NCBI RefSeq assembly: GCF_964340395.1
Contig: NC_135556.1
Location: 13,696,410 to 13,760,409 of the forward strand
Source of the DNA: Glandiceps talaboti
Taxonomy: Eukaryota; Hemichordata; Enteropneusta; Spengelidae
Length of the DNA stretch: 64,000 nt
Reading direction: 5' to 3'
The notes under the pieces were generated by a model. The model was not told where the DNA came from. It saw only the letters and a program-made list of their open reading frames with translations, and did no database searches. This document shows, in pieces, positions 12,353 to 21,808 of the stretch (position 1 is the stretch's first letter; each line of letters opens with the position of its first letter). The position numbers were made by a program, and so were the translations under genes.

Positions 12353-12817
12353 TTATTCCATTTCAAGTAGAGCTTGCGGAGCTGTATTTTTAACTGATTC
12401 TACCGACCGGAATGTAGTTAATTGTTTAGACGCTTGCGGGTCTGGTGACGACTTGGTGTTTACACTTGATTGTAAAAACCATTGTCTTTTATAATATAAA
12501 CCAGCTGCTCCAATTACTAATGAACCAAGAGTTAATAAAACCATAGTATTATTAAATTGCGAGCTTTCATTGCTTTCAGTTGTCTCCGTTGGTCCTATTG
12601 ATTTAACGTTATCGTTTACTCTATCGATTTTCATTTTTAATTTTTTTCGTTTTTTTGCTTCAGCTGAAATTATTGCTAATTTTTTTCCCCATTCAACTCG
12701 ACCTGGATTTTTAGTTTTACCCTTCGGACTGTTTGTAGTAACAGTTTCTACTTGAGTTTTTACTTGAGTTTCTACTTTGGGTTGTGTTACACTTGCTTCG
12801 ACTTCTGTATCACTCAT
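12353..12817 (-). CDS. single-pass membrane protein of Polinton (154 aa)
   Basis: An intact frame: Thr/Gln/Val-rich N-terminus (residues 1-30), a very basic stretch with KKLAIISAEAKKRKKLKMK (about 45-65), a membrane segment MVLLTLGSLVIGAAGLYY (about 91-108) and a polar tail. The basic cytosolic part beside a TM would suit a protein linking DNA or capsid to a membrane, but this is inference; the family is not recognised. A CCCTTCGG motif lies inside the coding sequence. Confidence 0.6.
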   Translation of the reverse strand: MSDTEVEASVTQPKVETQVKTQVETVTTNSPKGKTKNPGRVEWGKKLAIISAEAKKRKKLKMKIDRVNDNVKSIGPTETTESNESSQFNNTMVLLTLGSLVIGAAGLYYKRQWFLQSSVNTKSSPDPQASKQLTTFRSVESVKNTAPQALLEME

Positions 12818-12878
12818 TTTTACACTAATATATATAATAACTATATAATAACTATATAATACAAAATATTTTTTTAAA

Positions 12879-13040
12879 TTACTTTAATTTTTTGAAACTC
12901 TTTTCAACTAAGTCAAGTTCCAAGTTGTTTTCAATATCTTGATCAAGTTCTTTAACAAGTTCTTGTACATGTTGTCTCAAGTCATTTAATTTATTTTTCA
13001 AGTCATTCAAGTCATTACTCAAGTTACTTTTCTTGGGATA
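12879..13040 (-). pseudogene. duplicated C-terminal fragment of the 248-aa protein
   Basis: An open stretch reading KKSNLSNDLNDLKNKL... to ELDQDIENNLELD and a stop at 12879 repeats the last about 60 residues of the gene at 13281-14027 (KKSDLTE... to ELDQDIENNLKLT). The DNA similarity includes the 3' flank (ATACAAAATATTT). It has no start of its own, so it is a duplicated gene tail, low in complexity (Asp/Leu/Lys/Asn). Confidence 0.6.
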
Positions 13041-13198
13041 AGGGTGAAGAGTAAATGTTTTAGACTCATGATTATATCTAAAACAAAATCTTTATTATTA
13101 TGTCGTTCAGATAAATTTGGTAATTTAATATCTTTAAGATCATTAAGTGCAAGTCCTTGAGATCTTCCAATACCTAGTTCAAAATTTGATGTCATCAT
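13019..13198 (-). pseudogene. fragment of LNDLKDI-module gene
   Basis: A 59-residue frame starts MMTSNFELGIG and holds GLALNDLKDI and NNKDFVL, after which similarity stops. The N-terminus is the same module that begins the genes at 21809-22813 and 21175-21748; the DNA match to the former includes TAAAACAAAATCTTTATTATTAT. It abuts the duplicated tail at 12879-13040, so two unrelated gene pieces have been joined here. Confidence 0.6.
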
Positions 13199-13280
13199 TA
13201 TAGTATGTAATATATTTATACTATATATATGTTTAATACAAAATATTTAAAATATTTTTTTTAAATTATTTTATTTTTAA

Positions 13281-14027
13281 TCAAGTCAATTTCAAGTTGT
13301 TTTCAATATCTTGATCAAGTTCTTGTTCATGTTGTTGATCAAGTTCTATAACAAATTCTCTAATAAGTTCTTGATCAAGTTGACTCAAGTCCGAAGGGTT
13401 ATTAAAGTCATTCAAGTCATTTTTTTCAATTTGACTATTCCTACCGGTCTTTTCAGTTAAGTCACTTTTCTTGTGGTGACAAGTGTGACCGAAGGATGCA
13501 TTGTGTGTTGTAAAGTTACTGTAAGAGTGAAACTCTATATTATTTAAAATAGTGACACCACCACTTGTCAATGCCAAAAGAGGACCATAATTATATGCTA
13601 ACTTTCCAGTAAGTTGTTTGAATTGACTCGTAACGAGAAAATTGTTTTTCAAGTCGTCACTTAATTTATTCACATCATGTACTGGAAGAACAAGTCCTAC
13701 TAATTTACTAATCCCAAATAAAACTCCATTTACAATGTTGTCACTGACGAGAGAACTGTAAGTGTTTTCATATATCTTATAATATTTTTCAATTTCTTTA
13801 TCGCTCGCTTTTTCAATATATTCGAGAGTGAAATTTTTTCCTAAGAAAGCTTTTGATTGTCCAGCAGCAATGATACAAAGTAATCTTTCTCTGTACGTAA
13901 CTATTGGAGATGCTTGCTCTGATGTTACACTCGCGGCGCTTCCGGTCGGTGCGGGTGTTGTTCCTTCCTTCCGGTGTGGTGGTATTGATTCAACTGGCTG
14001 TAAAATTTCTGCCAACGACTGTTCCAT
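13281..14027 (-). CDS. conserved Polinton protein of unknown function (248 aa)
   Basis: An intact frame. Residues 1-40 are Pro/Ser/Thr-rich with GC-rich codons. Residues 45-165 form the conserved core: LGKNFTLEYIEKASDKEIEKYYKIYE, then VSDNIVNGVLFGISKLVGLVLPV, then LAYNYGPLLALTSGG. I recognise this pattern (a lengthwise LG..T.E.. / SDKE.EKYY.IYE / YG..LAPL core) from unannotated proteins of other animal Polintons. The C-terminus (about 185-248) is acidic Asp/Leu/Gln repeat sequence also found duplicated at 12879-13040. No catalytic motif seen. Confidence 0.65.
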   Translation of the reverse strand: MEQSLAEILQPVESIPPHRKEGTTPAPTGSAASVTSEQASPIVTYRERLLCIIAAGQSKAFLGKNFTLEYIEKASDKEIEKYYKIYENTYSSLVSDNIVNGVLFGISKLVGLVLPVHDVNKLSDDLKNNFLVTSQFKQLTGKLAYNYGPLLALTSGGVTILNNIEFHSYSNFTTHNASFGHTCHHKKSDLTEKTGRNSQIEKNDLNDFNNPSDLSQLDQELIREFVIELDQQHEQELDQDIENNLKLT

Positions 14028-14180
14028 TTCACAAGTTTTATATTATATATTTGTATTAAATATTTTATTTAAAAAAAATAGTATATGATACCTAACTGAA
14101 TAAATAGCCATAAAATATAATTGATTAACATAACTGCCAAGACTGTACCAGATTAATTATACTAGATCGTTCCACTTTAG

Positions 14181-14833
14181 TTATACTAAATCTATACTAT
14201 ATGGTTGTCTTAAACGAAATACTAATTTACTATAAGGAGTATTTTTTAATTGTTTTATATATTCACTAATTTCTTCCTTATTTAATTCCATTCCATAGTT
14301 TTCAATTATTTCTTTAACATCATTTTTACTCGGTGTGTAATAAAGAACTAGCATACCGATGTTTTCTCGAAATGTCTTAGCGATACTCGTAAATTGTTGC
14401 GTAAGTACCCATACGCTAATATTATCATGACGAGCTGAAAATGCTAACTTAGTTAAAATATTGACACGAGATTTGACATCCTTCGTGAAAGCGCAGTCAT
14501 CTAGTATAATTAGACTAGTAAGGTTTTTTGCCGAAGGGTTATTTTCATTACTTTTATAACACTCATACGCGAGTTCAATAGTTTCGTTTATTTTTTCTAT
14601 GTTGGGAATCATTATAATAATGTCTGAGTCTTTGTAAATACATTTTTTATCGTAAGCTTTATTGTTTATGAACGTCGGACAGATTATGATTATATAATCG
14701 AATACGTTTTTATAATACGTTTGTAATACAAATGTAGTTCCATAATGAACTCTGTTTTACCCGAACATGTCGGTGCACTAATAAGCATATTGAAAGGAGG
14801 GTCAAGCCAGATGCTGCTGCTGCTTCGGCTCAT
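14181..14833 (-). pseudogene. A32-like packaging ATPase, broken at the P-loop
   Basis: The start at 14833 (MSRSSSS...) leads to a Walker A motif SAPTCSGKT. Directly after it the frame is lost: the Walker A frame hits a stop near 14690. Another frame carries the next conserved part (YIIIICPTF, KAYDKK) and runs into the stretch 14181-14612, which has Walker B LIILDD (the acidic pair ends a beta strand) and the sensor-like VWVLTQQF. Family members are HerA/FtsK-type ATPases that pump viral DNA into capsids. About 17 nt of sequence look extra immediately after the P-loop lysine. The length of about 215 residues is normal for the family. Confidence 0.8.
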
Positions 14834-14945
14834 TTTCCTAGCTTTAGCGTTGGTAGAGTATACCGGTAGGATCTTCAGTATATACTATCCTCAGGCTATC
14901 CTATACCGCCAGGGCTATCAATAATGTTAATATATGTTAATAATG

Positions 14946-16196
14946 TTAATACATAATAGATTTTAATTTAGATCCTTCAATATTAAGCTTGGCATCACTT
15001 ATAATGAAAATATTTGCGGTTATTTTTACTTGCGGGTCTGTGGATTCTCGTTGAATTTCCAGTTGAACCCCATCTTTTGTATTCATGACTGTCAGACCAC
15101 TACCGTGATATCTATTATCCTTAAAACTTCTTAAATCAATAAACAAACAATATTTATTTAATAGAAAGTTTTCCTCAGTTATTTCCTCTAGTTTATCGCA
15201 ACAGAACTCGGATGACATGAAATAACGTCTGGTTTCTTCCCAAAATTTTCTAGGAGATAATCCCTGTGCATACACTTTATTTGCGATACCTTCTATCGTT
15301 ATTGAAACAGAATTAATACTAGGATTAAAGAATAGTTCGGTGTCTAATGCATTTTGTAGCTGTGGTGTACTGAATAATATAAAAATTCCTTTCAAGCTTC
15401 TACGCGGTACATTAATGTTCTGGTTAATAATTGTTTCCGTATCGGGGAAGTTAAATGTTCTCTCATGATGAATATGCTCGTAAAGAAAACTTTTACCGCT
15501 GTTATAATAACCATTAATTTCCATAGCTAACTTTGGATCTCTTATCGTTTCATATTCAAGTTGAATATTTTTTAAAGCATAATCCCAACCAGTCGTGTCT
15601 TCACTTACTAGGATTTTATTAACGGGAGCGAGAGTAATCTCCCATTCGAAATGGCTTCCTAAGCTCGAAGGATATACGGCTCCATGACCATTCATTATAG
15701 GATGCAATTTCGCTAGATCGATCGCATATTTTTTACCATATGCCTTATGAAGTGCACCCTCTCCTAAATAATTCCCGCCACCAACTCCATCGATATTATC
15801 GCTTCTCAATTTTCGGAGATTTTCTGACTGAATTCCATACAGCGTTTTATTTGTTCTATCCGAATAGAGATCTGTATACGTTTGTATTAAATTGTAGTTT
15901 GATAAATCCATTAATTTTGCCCCTTCGAATTTTAAAATTAAATTACTGATGATGTTAGCGGACAGGTTTTGAACAACGAAGTTCTTATTATGACCATTTA
16001 GTTTAAGATCAAAAACGAGATTGAATTTACCCGTTAGAACAACAGTGTTTTCTAATTTTGGACATCTGATATATAAATGTTCACCGGGTTTTGCACTATT
16101 TGGATTATTCATTACAACGTGATGAGTTCGTTCTCCTTTACTACCGAGTGCGTTCAATTTTGAGTAGTCACCTTGTAGTTCTCTATTGTAAGGCAT
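14946..16196 (-). CDS. MCP: Polinton major capsid protein (double jelly-roll type)
   Basis: An intact frame of 416 residues. I chose the ATG at 16196 because MPYNRELQGDYSKL is the usual beginning of this family; nine further in-frame residues precede it. The sequence is beta-rich throughout, with LSANIISNLILKFEGAKL (about 85-105), VPRRSLKGIFILF (about 270-285), ITIEGIANKVYAQG (about 308-321), and LFIDLRSFKDNRYHGSGL with NTKDGVQLEI near the end. In other animal Polintons this protein is the candidate double-jelly-roll capsid shell protein. It is one of few large genes here without a break. The assignment is from remembered family pattern, not from a structure comparison. Confidence 0.75.
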   Translation of the reverse strand: MPYNRELQGDYSKLNALGSKGERTHHVVMNNPNSAKPGEHLYIRCPKLENTVVLTGKFNLVFDLKLNGHNKNFVVQNLSANIISNLILKFEGAKLMDLSNYNLIQTYTDLYSDRTNKTLYGIQSENLRKLRSDNIDGVGGGNYLGEGALHKAYGKKYAIDLAKLHPIMNGHGAVYPSSLGSHFEWEITLAPVNKILVSEDTTGWDYALKNIQLEYETIRDPKLAMEINGYYNSGKSFLYEHIHHERTFNFPDTETIINQNINVPRRSLKGIFILFSTPQLQNALDTELFFNPSINSVSITIEGIANKVYAQGLSPRKFWEETRRYFMSSEFCCDKLEEITEENFLLNKYCLFIDLRSFKDNRYHGSGLTVMNTKDGVQLEIQRESTDPQVKITANIFIISDAKLNIEGSKLKSIMY

Positions 16197-16236
16197 TTTT
16201 TCTTTTACTATACTATATATCATACTATTTATTTAT

Positions 16237-17463
16237 TTATTTTTTTTGTTTAGTGCGTAGCAGTAAAATCCGTTCATACCGACCGGAAAGCCTCCTATAA
16301 AGGTATATCGTTATTGCAGTTGCCAACAACCATACATGTTCAGCTATAAATCCTACAACTTGTCCCGCTGTTTTTAAAACGAATGACACGATAGAACCGA
16401 TAATACCCGGCAGTGCTATAGCTGCTTTATTACCTAACCATTTTAATACATCCGCAACACGTTTAATAACCCTTCGGACCGCTTTGACTGGACCACCACT
16501 ACCGCTACCGCTAGGAGGACTACCGGTAGGACCAACGGGTTGTGATTTGATTCCTAATGTAATGGCTATGGTAGTTATAATTAAACCGAGTGCTGTTGCC
16601 AATGAAACTATAGTAAGTCCATTGCATTTGAAAAGAATTATCAGTTTATCTTTAATACTAAGATTCGAGTCTTTGAGTACTTCTTTCAAAGAAGATGTCT
16701 CAGCTAACTTATTGTGTAAAATATTAGTTTCTTTATTATATTTTAAAATATGAATCTCAATTCTACCTAATTCTTTTTTTTCATCTTGCGTTAATTCTTC
16801 GATTCTCTGTCTATTTTCCAATTCTTTTTTTCTATTATACAAATCTTCTAAACTTTTGACTGCTGTATCAATTTCTTTACGCATGATTGTATATTCAGGA
16901 TTGAGTTCATTCCATTCTTCAATTTTGTTTTCAATCTTACTGATTTCATCTTTATTACCTACAGTGTCTCTTCTGAGGTAAGCTTGTTGGTCCCTTAATT
17001 TACCAATCATTGATGGTGTTAAATCCTGTATTGCTACTTCATCCACATTTACCCTTTGGAAAGGACTGGTAGACCCCGGTGGAATCGAAGTCGTATCCTC
17101 GAAAAGCCTATTAGCAGCTGCAGTACCAATTTTACTTTTTATTGTACTATAAGCTAAAAGTTTACCGTTTCTTGTAATCCGTTGATTTCTTATGTTATGA
17201 TACAACTGTCCATCATGTCCTACATATGTATTGAATCGTAATTCAGTTCGATTAACTGGCACGCCACTTTTTTGGATAACTGCATCAATAGTATCTTCCA
17301 ATATTTTATTTTTAAATTCAGTCAGTTTAGCTCCAGCACTGCCAGCACCAACGGGGCCACCGACGCTATCGCTAGGAATGGGTTCTGTGAATGATGTTTC
17401 CAGCTCCATTAATTCAAAATCCAAGGAATCTTGTTCGTAGTCATCCGCTGGTGTCATTTCCAA
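16237..17463 (-). CDS. Polinton coiled-coil membrane protein (408 aa)
   Basis: The frame has an acidic N-terminus with ELETSFTEP, a globular part with FNTYVGHDGQLYH and GTAAANRLFEDTT (about 80-130), a long coiled coil (about 155-265), a membrane segment (about 280-305), a Pro/Gly/Ser linker rich in GSGSGGP coded by GC-rich motifs, then two hydrophobic stretches (about 345-395) and a basic tail. The ETSF motif and layout match a conserved membrane protein of animal Polintons, probably a virion or membrane-remodelling protein. The reading frame stays open upstream of the chosen ATG to about 17545 with acidic coding-like sequence but without another ATG, so the native start may have been lost. 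Confidence 0.65.
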   Translation of the reverse strand: MEMTPADDYEQDSLDFELMELETSFTEPIPSDSVGGPVGAGSAGAKLTEFKNKILEDTIDAVIQKSGVPVNRTELRFNTYVGHDGQLYHNIRNQRITRNGKLLAYSTIKSKIGTAAANRLFEDTTSIPPGSTSPFQRVNVDEVAIQDLTPSMIGKLRDQQAYLRRDTVGNKDEISKIENKIEEWNELNPEYTIMRKEIDTAVKSLEDLYNRKKELENRQRIEELTQDEKKELGRIEIHILKYNKETNILHNKLAETSSLKEVLKDSNLSIKDKLIILFKCNGLTIVSLATALGLIITTIAITLGIKSQPVGPTGSPPSGSGSGGPVKAVRRVIKRVADVLKWLGNKAAIALPGIIGSIVSFVLKTAGQVVGFIAEHVWLLATAITIYLYRRLSGRYERILLLRTKQKK

Positions 17464-17573
17464 GTCTACTTCAGGGTCATCTACATTTTCATCTACATTA
17501 ATATCGAAAGGAATATAGTCAGCCGTCTTCCTTGCGGTACAGTCTTACTAATATTATACAAATACTGACAAGA

Positions 17574-19121
17574 CTATATAAATAAGTAACTTAAAATTAT
17601 TATCCCGACTATTATTCCCATCGTAGAATATTCATGAACAACGTCACCGCCAGGGCTCTCACCATGCGCTGCTACCGCTACCGGAGGTAGGACCGCTGCT
17701 TCGGCTGCTACCACTGCTGGCGTATCTAGTCGTTGCACCGGATCATCATGGCCTTCCATTTCTTTTAATGCCGATTCTTTTACGTCATTATTTATGTTGT
17801 TATAACCGAACTTCATATCTTCCGTCGCTTGTTGTAAGAAATTGTTATAACCCGCCACATTCATATTCAAATTAATAATCATTTTACTCCGGATTAACCA
17901 TAAAGAAGGAGAAATAGCTAGATCTAACTTTACCCTCGTTGCATTAATTACATTTTGATAACGTGGTATACTATCGTCCTCATTAATGCCTCTCGTCTCA
18001 TCCTCGAGTAATGAAATCATTTTTTGTCTCGTTTCTTGACCAGCACCGCCAGAGTCTGCTATACTTACTCGCGTGTCTGCTTGACTTCCTAACACGCAAT
18101 ATACATAAGATTCGATCGATCGATTTAATCTTCCTAAACCAGCTTGCGTAAAACCCATGCTATTTGGTAAAGCAAAATAATTGTACTGCTTATAATCGGG
18201 ATTTTGAAATTTATACCAATGCCAACTTCAACGAGCCTCATCTGGAGCATAAGGTAATTCAACCATTTTATCTTGATATTTATATTGAATATCTTTTATA
18301 TATGGTTTTTTCCACCACTCATAACCGACACCTATACCATTGTTTCCCGATGTGTCATACATGAATCTGAAATCTGTATTATAATCTAACCCGAATTCAT
18401 CGCATATTTTATGATAAGACGGTAAGTCATATAAATTATCGATTTTATTAAAAGTATCGGGATCGTCAGGTAGTGGGCAAGAAAGTTCATTCAATATTCT
18501 TCTTATAGTAAAGTACATGTGAAATCTAAAAAATGATTGAATCTGTTTCGGAATATCATCATTATACAGATGATCATGAATACTAACACCGCATCCGGTC
18601 GTAGCTAACCAAACAGCAAAATTCAATTGTTGATCCCAGTAACCCATATTTGGACCTTTCAACCACTTGTTAGCACTGTCTGCATTTTTATGAATTAATA
18701 TATAGTTTTTGAATATATCTCTCAATTTTATATTGAATCGATCGGTTTCACTTACATAAACAACCATATTGATTAATATGTTTCGTATATCGTCCTTCGA
18801 ATCCATCTTTTCATCAAATGGTTGATGTAGTGCATAATTAGCATTTTGTGCTAAAGTAAATGGTTTTGGAAAGTGGGGCTGTTCCTGCAGTTCCTGCAGT
18901 TCCGGTACGACTCTTCCTTGCGGTCCTTTCGGTCCTTGCAGTGCGGATAAAGGTGGCTTTCCGAAGGGTGGTTTCGTCTTCCGAAGGGTCGTCTTCGTCG
19001 TTTCCGTTCTTCCTGGTGGTATTAATGGTGGTGATTCTGTATAAAACGGTCTATATAAATTTGGCTTGTTGTGTCTTGTTAACCCTACGGACTTCGTATC
19101 TGGTAATCCTAATGACCACAT
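17574..19121 (-). pseudogene. conserved Polinton structural protein, single in-frame TGA
   Basis: Two frames, 18228-19121 (297 codons) and 17574-18158 (194 codons), are in the same phase and separated only by a TGA at 18228-18230 and 22 open codons. The first holds a Pro-rich N-terminus with CCGAAGGG-coded repeats and the block WDQQLNFAVWLATTGCGVS, FRFHMYFTIRRIL. The second holds FTQAGLGRLNRSIESYVYCVLG and ends in a membrane segment (IIVGIIILSYLF). I know these blocks in this order within one protein of other animal Polintons, so this is one gene of about 515 codons interrupted by a nonsense codon. Function unknown; likely virion-related, tail-anchored. Confidence 0.75.
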
Positions 19122-19177
19122 TTTTCTAATACATATATATTAAAGGGATTACATAAATTATATGAAACTATGTGAAA

Positions 19178-19534
19178 CTATATAAAACATACTAATAAAT
19201 TTCCATAATTATCTTGAAATATACGTCTGTTTCTAGTATCTTGTATTAATTTAAGAACCCAGTATTCATTTAAAAAATTAATCTCTTGATTGTCCTCTGT
19301 CTCCGGAAATAAATTTATGAATTCTATACGTTTAAAAAAATTCTTTTTTTCGACTTCTTTACTAAAGGATAAAATAGTCTGATATAATTTTTGATCTTTC
19401 AATTTTTCTCCTGCATTTACTATTAATACGTGCATATTTTTCCTTCTCAAGTTGTCCCATTCTAGCTCTATATTAAAACCAAGGACGTCTCTGTACTTCT
19501 TTAAAAATTTAGTTATATTACGTTCTCCAAACAT
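19178..19534 (-). CDS. hypothetical Polinton protein (118 aa)
   Basis: An intact frame starting MFGERNITKFLKKYRDVLGF, mixed charge, predicted helical, no membrane segment and no motif I recognise. It sits between the integrase and the tail-anchored structural protein. Its position would suit the maturation protease of other Polintons, but I see no His-Trp, Asp or Cys signature of an adenain-type protease in it. Confidence 0.5.
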   Translation of the reverse strand: MFGERNITKFLKKYRDVLGFNIELEWDNLRRKNMHVLIVNAGEKLKDQKLYQTILSFSKEVEKKNFFKRIEFINLFPETEDNQEINFLNEYWVLKLIQDTRNRRIFQDNYGNLLVCFI

Positions 19535-19560
19535 TTTCTACTATATATTATTACATTATA

Positions 19561-20633
19561 TTATTTTAATTCTTTGATATTTTCAATCGGTTCCCAAGAA
19601 TTGAATTTATCGTCATATCCTAACCATTTTACCAATGCGTATTCATGGCCTTTGATTTTTTTCTTACGTAATATTTTTTCAACTTTGTATTGCTTCGATT
19701 CTTTAGTCGTGTCAATCGATAATTCTTGCTCATAAAACGTGCCTTCAATGTCTTCACCAGATAAATCTTCCAGAGTGTAAATAATAACGGGACCAAAGAT
19801 AATTTGTTTGATTTTGAAAAGTTCACGCGTGTAGTTTGGTAGATATCCTTTGGCAAACACATTCTTATATTTAGAAATTCTCACGGTATCATCGATATTA
19901 AACTTCGGAGTTCCATATTCAACAGTGAGATAAGCACCGTACAAATTATACCAAACGATGCTTCCTTCGGAGTCATGTGGATTGAATTGTGATAGGTATT
20001 GTTGTAACCATTCACTAAATGATCTAGTACATCAACCCATTGTCTAGTCTGTTTATCGGTAAAATATTTATACATACGTGATTTAAGTGTCCTGTTAAAA
20101 CGCTCGACAACCGATGCCTTTTTATCTGACCGTGTACTAAACCACTCAATTTCACGATTTTCGAAGATATCTTTAACGTATTTATTATAAAATTCTCGTC
20201 CTTCATCAAATTGTATTTTATTCGGTTCACGGTCTTTAAAAATTAATTCAAAGGAGTCAGCCATTTCAATACCACGTTTTGACTTGAGTGGTATCGCCCA
20301 GGCATACTTAGATAACACATCGATAACAGTCAAGATGTAACGATACCCATGATTCTCACGGTTCCCACTCTGGTCATTAGGCATATCTACAATGTCGGCT
20401 TGCCACTGATCATCGATTCCAGAAACATATACTTTGCGGTAAGGGAACTTTTTAATCGCTGGTTTGTGCATAGTGTAAACCTCTTGTTGTTCCAACCATT
20501 GTTTCAATTCCTTATGCTTAATTTTTTTAATTTTTTTTTGTTTCACATCGTCTTTGATTTTACGCCACAATTTTGCGATGCCGCTGTATGCTAAATCAGA
20601 ATTATAATACAAGTCTCGCAAATACTGATCCAT
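19561..20633 (-). pseudogene. INT: retroviral-type integrase with chromodomain, frameshifted
   Basis: The first part (start 20633) carries a basic N-terminal helix bundle and the rve catalytic core with D80 in QADIVDM, D143 in FDEGREF and E177 in SVVERFNRT, all present. After MTPKEAS near 19970 the frame is lost. The following frame (start 19944) carries WYNLYGAYL, an SH3-like stretch and a C-terminal chromodomain (YALVKWLGY, NSWEPIENI). In Polintons this enzyme inserts the linear DNA with 6-bp duplications, which fits the GACCCC sites here. The classical HHCC zinc finger is not visible. The break separates the catalytic core from the chromodomain, so the full-length protein cannot be made without recoding. 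Confidence 0.9.
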
Positions 20634-20644
20634 AGTGTATTATA

Positions 20645-21169
20645 TTAGTAAACATTATTTTTCACTATTTTTGATTTCGTACCACCCACCCTTCGGTGCG
20701 GTCCGGTACCTCCAGTGTCTGAATAACCATTCAGTTTATAATACTTTAAATAACGTTCTAAAGGTGGAGTATAATTAGCATTTTTTTGCATTTCGAGAGA
20801 CTTCATAAATACTTTTTGAATAAGTTCTTGAGATGTTTCGGAGTAAATATTTGCTTGCGTATATGTTAGTAATTCTTTGAAATTCTTATATTGTATTTTT
20901 AATCGTGATACTTTATCCGATAATTTTAAGTTTTGGTTTACAACTGTAACGACTATAGGAACAGCTGCTAATAAACTAACAAATACCGGTATCGCTGGAA
21001 CGGCAGCTAATGCACCAATACCTGAAATAATTCCACTAGTAATAAGTATCCCTTTATTAACACGACTTAATAATTTATAAGAACGTCTATACGCACTACA
21101 TACTCGTATAAGATAATCGACTAGGTCTTGTACCATTTTAATATTTTGATCAATCATTTGTGGTATCAC
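20645..21169 (-). CDS. Polinton membrane protein (174 aa)
   Basis: An intact frame starting MIPQMIDQNIKMVQDLVDYL, with an amphipathic helix, then two adjoining hydrophobic segments (ILITSGIISGIGALAAV and FVSLLAAVPIVVTVV, about 40-80), a coiled-coil-like helix and a Gly/Thr/Arg tail encoded by GC-rich CCTTCGG/CCGG motifs. It lies 11 bp upstream of the integrase start. A helix-hairpin-in-membrane design is plausible; the family is not named. Confidence 0.6.
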   Translation of the reverse strand: MIPQMIDQNIKMVQDLVDYLIRVCSAYRRSYKLLSRVNKGILITSGIISGIGALAAVPAIPVFVSLLAAVPIVVTVVNQNLKLSDKVSRLKIQYKNFKELLTYTQANIYSETSQELIQKVFMKSLEMQKNANYTPPLERYLKYYKLNGYSDTGGTGPHRRVGGTKSKIVKNNVY

Positions 21170-21174
21170 TACAA

Positions 21175-21748
21175 TTATACTATATATTTAAAAATATTAT
21201 TTTTTAAAGGTTTGATAATCAAAGTGGAACGATAAGTTATTTTTCTATAACTGCGATCGAAGACCGTAAAACTATGAGTGACTTTAACCCTTTTTTTAGT
21301 ATGAATTAATCGAGACACAGATGCCGGTATAATTTGTTTGTTTATAACAAATGTTGAATGAGATATTTTAATTTTATCATCGAATTTTATATTAAAATTA
21401 ATTATTGAGCTCTCTTCAATATCCTTAGAAATACTAGCGGAGTCTATAAAATGTTGAATGTGATAAGCTCCTGGTTGAATAAAGTAATCATTTGTATCAC
21501 TATCAAATATTACTTTATCCGTGTTTATTATATGAGAAAATTCATTTACGAATAATCTAGCTTTTATAATCTAATTCAATTATCGCAATCTTGTCTGGCT
21601 CCGATGGCTTTGGAGGTGGAATCGGTTTTAATTTAAACGTATTATTTCCATATTCTAAGTGATATTTAACACCTGTGATTGGTTTCTTAATTTTAATATC
21701 CTTAAGATCATTAAGAGATAAGCTGCGAGAGTTAATTGTTGCAGTCAT
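21175..21748 (-). pseudogene. LNDLKDI-module protein 2, frameshifted
   Basis: The start at 21748 (MTATINSRSLSLNDLKDI) gives a 63-codon frame with a Pro-rich linker, ending in a stop near 21557. The similarity and open sequence continue at once in the neighbouring frame (RLFVNEFSHIIN..., IQPGAYHIQHF, KITYRSTLIIKP) to a stop at about 21175. A one-base shift in an A run near 21561 explains the split. The second half is beta-rich. The N-terminal module is shared with 21809-22813 and 13019-13198. Function unknown; a virion component is possible. Confidence 0.6.
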
Positions 21749-21808
21749 TATTACATTATGTGTATGTGTATATATAATTAATCTTTTTAATTTTTTTTAA
21801 ATTTATAT

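Noticed and set aside
15740-16300. Plus-strand frames opposite the capsid-like and membrane genes
   Set aside because: Shadow frames of conserved minus-strand genes.
19629-19862. Second minus-strand frame within the integrase C-terminal region
   Set aside because: Overlaps the chromodomain frame, which has clear family motifs; this one has none.
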